Positions 1 to 12,700 of a stretch of 64,000 nt of DNA are shown here, one piece after another. Positions within the stretch are counted from its first letter, which is position 1, and every line of letters begins with the position of its first letter. Under the pieces are notes generated by a model. That model ran no database searches, had not been told where the DNA came from, and saw nothing but the letters and a program-made list of their open reading frames with translations. The position numbers were made by a program, and so were the translations under genes. Source of the DNA: Capitella teleta (Eukaryota; Annelida; Polychaeta; Capitellidae); the NCBI GenBank assembly GCA_000328365.1, contig KB300511.1, forward strand, positions 486,044 through 550,043, written 5' to 3'.

Positions 1-490
1 GAGACATAGTATGCAAGGAATGAGATCGAGAAAGATCTGTGTTGAGATCACCACCAATTATTAAGTGATCGGCGCTATGTTCTAAAGCTATAGTCATGAC
101 ATCATGTAAAACAGATTCATATACTTCAATATTAGTGTTATCGTCACAAGGCATGTAGATAGAGCAAAATAAATATGAAACATTGTTGATTTCAATCATT
201 GCATCACTAATTCTAGTGTTCGAATGTATGGTGGGCGACACCCTGTGGGCTATTGTAGTCCTCCACATCACTGCACATCCGCCGTGCGGCCGTCCAGAAA
301 GAAGAAGTCCATCGTCCATTGGTGTAACGCTGGCGAAGTTCACGTTAACCAGATTGTCATTGAAGAGATGGAATTGACATTCCCGGAGTCAATGCTCCTG
401 AATGAAGAGTATATCATGTTCCACAAGTAGCTCCAGCAGATATGTCCACTTATTGTGCACACCGTGCACGTTGAAAGTGCAAAGTTTTAG
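1..490 (-). mobile_element. LINE endonuclease domain, cut off by the window edge
   Basis: Read on the minus strand from about 490 down to 1, this encodes the apurinic-type endonuclease/phosphatase domain of a non-LTR retrotransposon. Landmarks in order are CTFNVHGVHNKW, LFIQEH, the YMPCDDNTNIE block and the catalytic-type IIGGDLNTDLSRSHS. The frame is open for about 160 codons except for one in-frame TGA after LFIQEH, where the family normally has Trp, so the copy is dead or a G-to-A change has occurred. The reverse transcriptase should lie to the left, outside the window. It is a different insertion from the two RT pieces further right, because its 3' end points away from them. Which LINE clade it belongs to (CR1/L2/Rex-like) cannot be decided by eye. 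Confidence 0.85.
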
Positions 491-779
491 TTAGTTCATA
501 TCACTCTGTGGGTCCATCGTCAGTTGTTAGGTTTACTTCTTCAACGGGCTGTGAGTGCTCAGCCTTCTTGTCAGATTTAGGTACTGGCGGTACATATCCG
601 ATCCACTCTCTGCATTGTACGCCTTTTGGCCAGAAACCTGGAGTGAAGACCTTCTAAAAAAAAATTGTATGACAACACGACATTCTGAAATCAAACGCGA
701 GAAGAAAGTGAGATTTGAGCCTCTCAAAATTGATGTATCAAGGAATTACATCACAACAAGTGTTAAATTAGTTTACAGT

Positions 780-1086
780 GTTGATGGCAACCTTTCAAAG
801 TGAATTCAAAGCTATTTGTCTGAGCGGTTGCAAAGTATTATTGTTGAAGGAAAGTGTTCGACTTGGCTATCCATCTGGTGTCTCACATGGCTCCATTTTA
901 GGTTCACTATTACTTTTACTTTTCTATAATGATATGCCGAACGTAACTTTTCATTGTTTAACTGCCCTATTCGCTGATGACAGCAAGTGTTTTATGTCTA
1001 TAAATATCACTCAAGATTGCTAGCTTTTACAAAGCGACATAAATGCTTTGCATGAATGGAGTCTGATTTGGTATATGCCTTTTTAT
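780..1086 (+). mobile_element. LINE reverse transcriptase, 5' piece of an interrupted copy
   Basis: The plus strand encodes the core of a LINE reverse transcriptase. A degenerate GVSHGSILGSLL motif (family: PQGSILGPLL) is followed by LFADDSKCF, matching the catalytic FADD box, and then, past a stop at 1021, by LQSDINALHEWSLIWYMPF. The coding match ends abruptly at about 1086 and resumes near 1961 with the residues that should follow. An opposite-strand LINE fills the gap. The copy is 5' truncated and carries stops, so it is inactive. Confidence 0.8.
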
Positions 1087-1089
1087 TGA

Positions 1090-1140
1090 AAGATCCAAAA
1101 CAAAAGAATCAAAAATGTGTTTATTCAACAACAACAACAA

Positions 1141-1194
<54 letters not shown>

Positions 1195-1965
1195 AAAAAT
1201 AAATAAAACACACAAGTAAAGTGAGAGGGGCTGACCCAGTACATGGGTATATGCCCCGAAATAGATATTTACACTTTTTTTTCTATTCACCGGCGTTGAT
1301 CGTGTAATAATAATAAAAAAAAAAGAAAAGAAAGAAGGAAAGAAGGAAACAGAACAGTGTGCAGGAAAGGATATTAAAAAAAGAGAAGGAAAGAAAGAAG
1401 GAGGGAAAAAATAAAATACCCTACCTATCCAGCCTACAACTAAAAATTTAATATAACTTCTTTTTTTCTATCTTTGTGTGCAGCAGTGGAGTGTGGAGCT
1501 GATGGCGTTGTAGAGTATTGATAAAATGAATGGAGGCGTTTGTTTGGAAAAGTTCATCTATTACAGGAGGAAGGCTTTTATTGTGAAATTTGTGCATGAA
1601 AATGATGACAGAGAATATATAAAGGTGATGAAGAGGAAGAATCTCGAGGAGTTTAAACAATTGGTAAGTGTGTGCATTCCGTTCGGAATAATTAATTATT
1701 CTAATTGCTCTTTTTGTACTATGAACAGGAATTGAAGATCTTGTTTGTTACAGTGGCCCCAGACATCAATACAATAGTTTAAGTATGGATAAATAAAGGA
1801 ATAGTACACTGTGAGAAGCGTTGTTTTGTTAAATACAGGTCTTGCCTGTCTGAAAATGCCGATGGATTTAGAGACTTTTGTTTTGATGTAAGCAATGTGT
1901 TGTTTCCATGACAACCGGTCATCAATAATCACACCAAGGAACTTGAATGGATCAACACGATTCAA
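1090..1965 (-). mobile_element. LINE 3' half nested inside another LINE
   Basis: Minus-strand translation from 1965 down to 1696 gives the RT thumb/connection region of a LINE (FLGVIIDDRLSWKQHIAYIK, then YYSFIYPYLNYCIDVWGHC). After a frame change, 1660-1448 gives the usual continuation (LLEILPLHHLYIF, MHKFHNKSLPP). The rest, down to about 1090, is non-coding and simple-sequence rich, consistent with a 3' UTR and tail. It sits between two halves of a plus-strand LINE, so it inserted later. No target-site duplication could be fixed by eye. Confidence 0.75.
1138..1200. repeat. (AAT)n / (AAAT)n microsatellite
   Basis: A run of AAT units from about 1139 to 1187 passes into AAAT-type units. It lies within the 3' part of the minus-strand nested LINE and may derive from its tail. 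Confidence 0.9.
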
Positions 1966-2830
1966 TCATTCTCCGTCTAAATGCAAGGTTTTATCGATTA
2001 CTCGCTCACATTCGCCCATCCATTTTAATTATACGATGAATGGAGTTATTATAGTTCATGTGGATGTTTTCAAAAAAATCTTGGAGTTTTTATTAATCAA
2101 ACTTTATCCTTTTAAACTCACATTGATTCTGCTATTTTAAAATGCAACAGTATGTTCCGCATAGTGAAACGAACTGTTGGTTTAAAATTTTTAATGCACC
2201 CGTCAATGTCAAATATTCTCTTTATAAGTCTCTATGCCGTAGCCATTTATATTTGGTCTCTCCTGTCTGGTTTCTTTATCTTCAGACCAAAATCAAATCG
2301 AATCAGTCCATCGATCTGTGTGACGTTTCATTTTAAATAATGCTGACCAGTCTTTCATTGAGCGATGTCAATTTCTTGAAATTCTACCTCTTTCGTTTAG
2401 ACGAGAAACTACTGACTTTTTATTTTTATTCAAATGTATTAACGGTGCTATGAATGTTGATTTTTCTTCTATAATTGCAAAGCGCTGTTTTGAAACCCAA
2501 CTGCGTTCGGGTCGTATATTGGACTTTTAAGGCCTACACCAAGGACTGATTCTTTTATCATTATTTTTAGTTGAATAGAGTTGCTCACAATTCTCTGCAA
2601 TGTTTTACCGCTTGAAATTTGTTCGTTTGTATCTGTGTCCACTTTTAAATTAAAACTTTTATCTTTTTATTCAAACAGAATGTGTTTTTATGATGTCCAT
2701 GACCCATGCACGTGGACCCCCTCTACCTGCAATGGCTTTTATCATACTTGGTTTTATTTTTATTTTTCTCTACTCGTACTTTCATGTTGCTATTGTGTTC
2801 TATATGTAAGAGTCCTGTCGTATAATTATA
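1961..2830 (+). mobile_element. LINE reverse transcriptase, 3' piece of the interrupted copy
   Basis: Plus-strand coding resumes with SKCKVLSITRSHSPIHFNYT, the segment expected directly after the WSLIWYMPF end of the 5' piece. It continues through FRIVKRTVG, NVKYSLYKSLCRSHLY and FIERCQFLEILPLSFRR in shifting frames. It ends at about 2740 with STFKLKLLSFY and a DVHDPCTWTPSTC motif, typical of the C-terminus of CR1/L2/Rex-like ORF2 proteins. Several frame changes show it is decayed. The 3' limit near 2830 is approximate. Confidence 0.78.
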
Positions 2831-4319
<1,489 letters not shown>

Positions 4320-4445
4320 CTCAGAATATTCCAGTTTCTCCAGAAGCTCTTCCATGTATACACAGAAGAGCACCTGTGATAGCACAGCACCTTGCTTCAC
4401 TCCGTTCTTGCAGTGGCCGCTCCATCGCACAGTCATCGTTTGTGT
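4320..4445 (-). mobile_element. Reverse transcriptase scrap beside the microsatellite
   Basis: The minus strand encodes GVKQGAVLSQVLFCVYMEEL, the RT motif normally written GVKQGxxLSPxLF, preceded by VRWSGHCKN. It belongs to a LINE family other than the GSILGP-type copies at 0.8-2.7 kb. Only about 42 codons remain. The coding match stops where the (AAT)n tract begins. Confidence 0.7.
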
Positions 4446-6740
4446 GGATGCTGTTCTTAAGTTGTTTGTGGCATCCGTTGCTGGTCATGGAACATGGGCG
4501 ACTTCAAGCTGGCGTAATCAGCAAGATTTCAATGTTAAAGGCACATTCATTTGGCGGTTTTGCTTGTCTGTGTCGGAACATTAAATTTTGTCGGTGTATC
4601 GGCTTTTAACATGAGAGTTAATCGGTTTCTACCAAAACGGGGTCGATAAGTGAATTTGTCGGTGTTATGAAATGAAATTTTATTCGAATGACTAAAAAGT
4701 GATAACAAAAAAACATATTGTACGGGGCAAATAAAGAAAAAAAAACTTAGTCATCCATGACATGCCATGAGTGTCGATATAACAAAATATTATTGTACTG
4801 TAGCACGTGGAAAAAGGTGTTATTAATTGGCTATAATTGACCGATTAATCAAAAACAGTATTCTGCGATGACCCTATTTAGTTGTTAATAAGCTAGAAAC
4901 AAATACAGATGCAGAAACGGAGTTCCATGTCGCAAAATATGAAGTGAGCTCAAGTAAATATTTCAGCAAGTGGTGGTTTCCCGGTGAGATCATTGGCGTG
5001 CGATAATCGTATGCATTGGACAAAATGCGCATATTGTTCGAATGTAAATCATCATTTTTATGTCAAGCTGTGCTCCGATTAACCGAGATTATATATAATT
5101 ATTGTGATCATTTACCGTGACCTTTGACCTCTCTGATCCTACCTGCAATATATTCTCGCCATTACACCTGCATGCATGTATATATAATTACTGATCGATT
5201 TCACATTTCTTCGCAGTCACTATAGTCAAGCATAATTATTGTGCTCCATGGCAAAGTCTAACGAGCAGACGACGGTCAAACCACCAGACGAAGAAGCCAA
5301 CTGGGTGTTGCATAATGGCTCCATGCTTCACTTATTCTCTTCCGGACAATAGTTGACGTCCAGTTAGGAATATGTGTTTGATATTCATTGACCCAAATAC
5401 CCAACAATCTATCAAAGATCAACCATAATGCCCGAGATAACACCAAATGCACAAAAATAAGACCCTAATGAACCATTCCAGAGCATAATATTAATTACCT
5501 GATATAATTTACATGGTATCAATGAGTCAAGAACAGCGCATATTCAATGCTTCTGATTCTCCCGCCAAACCGGTTTGATTCACATATTCGCCGCTAGTGG
5601 CGCTGTGAATAACGTCATAACACCTCGGGAATTCCACGAGGCGACCCGCCAAAAAGGGTTGCTAAGGTAACGGATCAACACAAACGATTCGGCTTCGTCG
5701 CCTCGAGTCGAAAAATGATGATAAATCATTGATATCTTGAGTTATCGGGTTAATAACTTATCACAAGACGTTTGAATTTACTGATTTTTACTCAATTTAA
5801 CCCCCTTCCCCCCCCAAAAAAAAAGCTAGAATTAAAAAAATATAATTGAGTACATTTGCCAATTTATGTGCCAATGTGTGGTCGATTGTTCGAGTCAATA
5901 TTATGTCATTCCCAGGTGTACTTTGCATATTGTTATAAATATATTATGCCTATGCGTTACGATTTCCATTCGATCAATTGTTTGTAAAAGTATTATAGTC
6001 GTACTTGAATAAATTAATTGATTTGTTCAGCATTATATGTAATTGTGAGTGCGTCAATAAAAACTTTGGTGCCCAAGGGTTTATGGTGGGGTCTTATGAC
6101 GTCATAACGCCCCGGAGAGAGAAGGGTAGGAGACTCTTAGCTATTTTCCTATCTCACTATGCATTTTACAGCCACAAATGGCTCAAAAATGACAATATAT
6201 ATGTACTGTGCTACTAAATTAGTAATAACTATCATATTTATATTATACCCCTATTCCGACTTGAAGTGATGGTATATGGTATCGATCCACGTTGGGCGGG
6301 ACTTGGGCCATCTGCTGCCTGCATTTATCATGCTCGCGGATTTTCATTCAATCAATTATGTAAATGAAGGGGCGCTTGTAGTATAAGCAACGCCCAACCC
6401 CCAGCCTGGGCCCCTCCCTTCCCAAATAAGTAATCAATATTGAAAAAAAAAAAAAATTCCCCTGAACATGTGGCGTTATTGGAAAGTAATTTAGAGTTGG
6501 CGAGTATTGTTGCGGCAAAGCTGCATGTGTTCAGAGACCGCAAACGAGGTGCTTACGCAAGAGCACAGTAATATGTGGCATGTGAAGACGCCGCATTCTG
6601 CTCGGTGAACAACATTATCGGATAATGTCTCGCGAATTCGTCTCTGGGTAACAGTGATTACATAACTAAGGATTATAATCATACCGTGACGTATTATGCA
6701 CCGTGAAATAGTGTGATGCAAGGTGCTGCTTACTCCGAAC
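4446..6740. other. Intergenic, upstream of the laminin gene
   Basis: No coding sequence is recognised. The last few hundred bases must hold the laminin promoter and 5' UTR, but no convincing TATA box or other motif was identified. Confidence 0.5.
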
Positions 6741-6762
6741 TGTGGCGAGAGTCAATGGCGCA

Positions 6763-9700
6763 ATGAGTGAGCGCCGTGGTGCGATGGGCGCCGTTATGCG
6801 TGGTCATTGTGCGAGACATTTGAGAACGCCTTTGGTGCATGACGCGTGGAAACATTTGAGAATGGTCCTCCTGTTTGTGTTCGTGCTCTCCGTGCTTCCA
6901 TTTGGGGTCGGCGCGGCATGCTCGAACGAAATCACGTGCGTTCCGCCAACCGTTGAGCTTCTAGACATTGTAAACTTCGGGAATTATCGAACATTGACGG
7001 CCGAGACTTCGTGTGGAAACGAACCGAAAAACGAATATCAGACCGGGTTTGCGGATAGTTTTGCCTTAAAATACAACTGCACAGATGGAGAACATCCTCC
7101 AGAGCATATGACAGACCGGAATGACGTCACTGGGGGTTCCTTTGACTACGAGAACCCTATCCTGCTGACCTACTGGCAGTCGATCAACACGATCTCCTTT
7201 GTCGGCCAACCGGTACCTGAAGTCCAGACTGTCGATGTGAACCTTACAGACGCCTTCCTCATTCGTTCTATGCGAATTATCTTCATCAACCCTCACGACA
7301 ACAATTCCAATTCAAACATTGACATGCGTCCAGCGGCCATGGAGATCCAGGCACTGAAGGGCGGTGACTGGCAAACCTGGAGAGCCTATGCAGAGGACTG
7401 CCAAAAAGTATTCCCCAATTTGCTCGCTCAGACTGGGCGCCGCCCGAGTCCGAACCAGTCACCGATCGTTCCATCCTGCGAGCCGACCAACTATGCTGGC
7501 GATGAACAGAGCTGGACAAATTGGGGATATGGTCGACAAGAGGTGAGGTATTGAGTTTCGCACATTGTATATATTGTTGTTGAAATTCATTTCAGGTGCT
7601 CTTTCAACCAGCGTCGCTCTTTGGTTCGTTTGACGAGAGTGCCGACGTACAGCGATATTACATGGCTTCAGGAGTGCGTTTGGTTCTGAAGTTACCGGCG
7701 GATACTACAACACTGAGCTCCTATTACGCAATCGCAGATTTAGAGATTGGTGGACATTGTTCTTGTTTTGGACATGCGTCTGAGTGCACGTCCACAGGGG
7801 TGAGTTAATCTATGATTACGTAACGGCTAACTGGCCATGTATGCTTGAACATATTGCGCTTCCTCTGTATTGCAGCATTATACACCGCAATGGAAGCCGT
7901 GCTCTAGAATCGAAGCTCCGTGCTTACGCTATGACCCTGCCCCTCCCAGCCCCATTTAGTTAACTATGCATGTATCATAAACAGGCTTAAATAAATGGTT
8001 ATTGATTGTTCGGGGACAACATGACGAGGATGTTTGAGGTGAAATCATAATTATATGACCGTTTCCGTAAATGAATAGAAACTTGATTGAATTTACATAA
8101 TCTGGGGCGGTATTTGCACAGATTTGAGGTTGATTATCCCTCCAGCATTTAGTGAACCCTTTAGTGACCACCGAGGATTTCAATCCCAACGATCTGAATT
8201 GATTCAAATATAATTAGTTCAATGACCCTGGATCATGTGTGTACTTCACGAGCGTTCTCAAATCCCATGCAAGCATGAGTGTCAAGCAAATAAAAATTAA
8301 AACATTGCCTTCTTATAATTATATGTAGGAATTCATGTCATTCAAAAATTCGCCTATGTCATGTCTATAACACAATTGTGTAATGTAAAGGGTACCACCC
8401 CATGCTCTTTATCAAGCTATGCGCATCTCCCTTAAAGTCTCATCATATCCCCTTACTTGTAGTGATAAAACGTACTCAGTAAATTTTTTTTTTTTTTTTA
8501 GATATTTATTGGTGACTTTTTTTTTACAATTTTGTTCTCGTATTATAAGAAGCATTTATACACACGCACCTCACGTTTTAGTCGGTTATTGAGTCATTTT
8601 ATCACAATGTCCTATCCCAATAACGCCGTACAAGTGACGCTGCGCCAGAAGCGCGTAATATTCGCATGGAGTCATCAGATTTGGAGTGAAGGTCCACTGA
8701 TCTAGGGTCACTCTTTGAATCAATACAAAACTATTACTATCGACGAACGAGGGATATTCTACCTAAATTATATATAATTATTTCTTTGTCATTAAACAAC
8801 ACTTGTTTGGTACTAAATATTGAGCTATGAGGTACATCCTGTATAAGGGAATCACAAAAACCACTCTCAATTTGCAGGTGACATTACCGTTGTGTGGTAA
8901 TCAATGTTTCAGCGGTCCGCTTGAGCGCGTTTTACTTACAGATCTTACAATTAATCTTACATCCAGAAAATGATGGGTTTGCTTGGAAAATGAGCTGGCC
9001 TTAAGCTATAATGACACAAAATTGCCAAGTACTTTGATATCAGAGCAAAATAAATGGCGCCCAACATTCCATGTAATAAAAACACGCAGCAGTTCTAAAA
9101 CTGCTGTATTTATATTACATCTAAGATGAGGTGAAAGTGCTTCAATCTTGAGTGAGTCACAAACACGAATAAAATTAATCTTTATTAGTTAATTGTTCCA
9201 AAAGGCATTGGAATATCCCTCAACTGATTATAAATTGTGTTCAATGTTTTTTAATGAAAAATAGAAGTAAAATCGGTATTGTTTGGTAATTTTTAGATCG
9301 CGATAATATCGCTGAATATAAAATGGCTGTCATTTGATTTGTATACAAAATGTAAGATCATCAATGTTTTAGTTCCTTATAAGTTGGCCTATGGATCGAA
9401 AATGGCGGAGTTTATCAGAATAAAGACAATGAGGATATTATAATTAAGTTATAAGGGTTAATTATAACATTTAGGTGTGTTAAAAATTCGAAGTGACGGA
9501 TGTAAGATAAGATCGCTTTGTGAAACACGCCCCTGATGTTATAAAAAGCTTGTTTGAGCAGCTTGAATCTTCCAGACCATTGAACACACTTTATATACAG
9601 CTGATAAAAATTCATAATTATCCCGAAGGTAAAGGTTTATTTTTGTAAATTGATCGAAAATCATCCTTAATTATGCCGAAAAATTAATTAAACCCAGTTT

Positions 9701-12700
9701 GCTCCATCAGTGTGTTCAGGTTAAGTTCGTTTTTGCACCTGTTATAAGTGTATTTATTTATGAAAATACGTGTGTATACGAGGGAAGGCCCAGAAGTAAT
9801 GAATCTCCGACATTTTGCGCTGTAATTAATAGGAGCTCAATTTTTCATCTATTAGTAAACATAGACATCCTCAAGTAGAATACAATCCTTCCACGGATTT
9901 TCAAACGCTTCAATGCATTGCCAGAAGAACTCTTCGTTTTGACCTTGAAAACGCGACTCAGGCGTAATTTGTTTTTCCTTCACAGAACAACAATCAATGT
10001 TTATGCCAACACAACACCATTGGAGATCACTGCGAAATCTGCAAGGATCTGTTCAACAACAAACCGTGGGCCATGGGTATCCCAGATAACCCCAACCCCT
10101 GTGAATGTAAGTGATACAACAAGTAAACATTCCATTGCCGTGTTTCTCTGATAGCGTGCGGCTGCAATGAAGCATACACAGGAGCCACGAGGTGCCACTA
10201 CGACCAAACACTCGGCTACGGTGTATGCGACGACTGTGGATTGCAAACCAGGGGCCAGAAATGCGAGGAGTGCGTCAACTTTTACTACATAAACCCTCGA
10301 AGAGAGGAATACGCCGCGGGTGGTGGCCATCCGGATGATTGCCAAGGTGAGAAACTATGGTCACCGCAGTCGAAAACCTCACCACAAATGTGACCCATTT
10401 TGCTGTTTAACTTATTTGAGATCGGTTCGCATGGTGCATACCGATATTTCAATATGAAATATTACTTTGAACTAAAGTTGCTTTCTAAGAAAAATGTCTG
10501 AAATATTCCCCTCAATTAAAAAAAAAAAAAAAATAAATAAATAAAATAAAAAATGATTTAGTCACCATCTGCTTGGCCCTAAAACTGACACATTGTACTC
10601 ATTTATCTGAAAAAGAAAAAAAAAGAAAAAAAAGAGTGCGGCGATCAATTCAACGATTGGCCTCATCTTGTTCAAAATCCGCTCCAATCAATATAAGACA
10701 TTTCTCTTTCTTATCAATGCATATACAGCTGTCATTGTTTCGGGCTTTCCCCGTCACGGAGGAAATTTTCAACGCCCAATGATTCAGTTTGTTGATTAAC
10801 CTGAAGCTTTCGCCATATGTTAAATTTGAGTCAATGTCATCTCTCATTGATCAGTTTTCATATGTAGCCATAAACATCTGCTGAGAATCGATGTTTATGT
10901 AAATATGTTGAACTGAAGCTGATTTTGAGGGCATGCATCAGACCCGGTTGTTCCGCGTCTGCTTGGTTCTACCCGAAGGCTGCATGAAGCAATTTCGAAA
11001 AAAAAAAAAAAATTATATATATATTTCATCGGTCAGAACTGGAAGCTCGGTGAAAATTCTTCGAAATTCAAATTTAGTTATCAGTTATGGATTTGAAATC
11101 TGACCAATTTTTGACCTGCATTGATCGAATTGGCAATAACAGGGTGTGGTCAAATAAAGCGATGATTCATGTCCTTGTGGTGGGCTGGTTATAGTTATGA
11201 ATGGCTTTGCATTTGTAACTCGTAAACCCCCACATACACATCAAGGTTTTTAGTTCTTGAAAAAAATAACCACAGTTATATGACTTATTGCAAATCTCGT
11301 AACTCTGACCTAGTTAACTTTTTATTTAAACTCTTCGTACTCAGTCAACTTGGGCAAATAAAAATACGGACAGAATGTTAAGTGTAAAATCCATCGATCT
11401 GGTAATTCCCCTTGGGTTTTAGTTTTGCGCGCGACACCGGCTGTTCTGAGCTGGTATACCAACGAGAGACACCTGTTCCCAAACACCATACGTTCTGTGA
11501 CGCATGTATATGTCTCACCTGAGCTTGAATAATAACATATAGGAAAGATCTCCTCTCCCCTTTTCACCCGTTAACCTCTCGTTCTAAGGCCGGAGTTCTC
11601 GTGATAAATAATAGCCATACCGAACGAGCATCGCTCTACGTTGCGCAAAATATTGAAACACGGTCGAAAGACTTCCTGAAATAGATGAATATTATATGTT
11701 ATTGATGATACCTGAAGGTTCATTATTGCTGGTATGTTTAGATTTACCTCGATCTTTGTTCTTCTAATGGGTAAAAATTTGAAAGGCTAAATATAAATAT
11801 GATTCATCTATTTTGAAAATCGATCAAGTAATTTAATTCGACGCAATACCCGGGAAAAAGGTACAATTCGCGAGTTTCCATTTTTTTTAAATGACAGAAA
11901 AACATCCCAGTGGTGCAGCTGACACTGTATTATGCATGATGGATGAGGAGTTTATAATGTTGTAAACAAGCCAATTCAGCAGGCACGTGCTGCAAACGTG
12001 GTACAATTATGATCAGACTTCTCGGTAAAATTAGCGATGATTGAAAAATTTGGAAATATTAATATATTATGGCTAACGGGTAAACGGAAAATTAACAGAA
12101 CATAAAATAATACACAGAAGGGACAAAACCCAACAACAAGAGAGAAAAAATTAATAAAAGTCGCCTTCTTAACAGGTGGAAGAATGGTATCAAAAATGGC
12201 TACAACTATTATTATTCCGTGTAAACTCACTGAAGAATGAATGTATTCGCATCTAGATGGGAGTAAATGTCCCTTACATTAGAAGTTATTCCACCGGTGT
12301 CCTTTATAAAGCAATCCATTTATGTTCTTTCCATGTTCGCCTCACTTACTGACTCACTTGCATCATCTCTTCTCACAGGATTCAATGGGACATCCGTTGA
12401 GGGTGAGTACCCTTATATTCATTATCATTTATTAACATTTATTAACATTGCTGGGATAATCGAAGGAAATAAATTAACTGAATGAAGAAATCATCTCTTG
12501 CATTATCTATGACCATTCATTGAACAATTAATTATGTAAATAGTATTCTTATTAAACCTTAGCTGAGGTGACCAAGCACTAGTATAGAATTACGAATTAA
12601 ATATGTGACTTATCTTTTCCTCAGAATACAAGTGTGACAAGTGGTGCATCCGTAAGTATTCAAACTACAACATTTGACCCATTGACCTGACCTCAATGTG

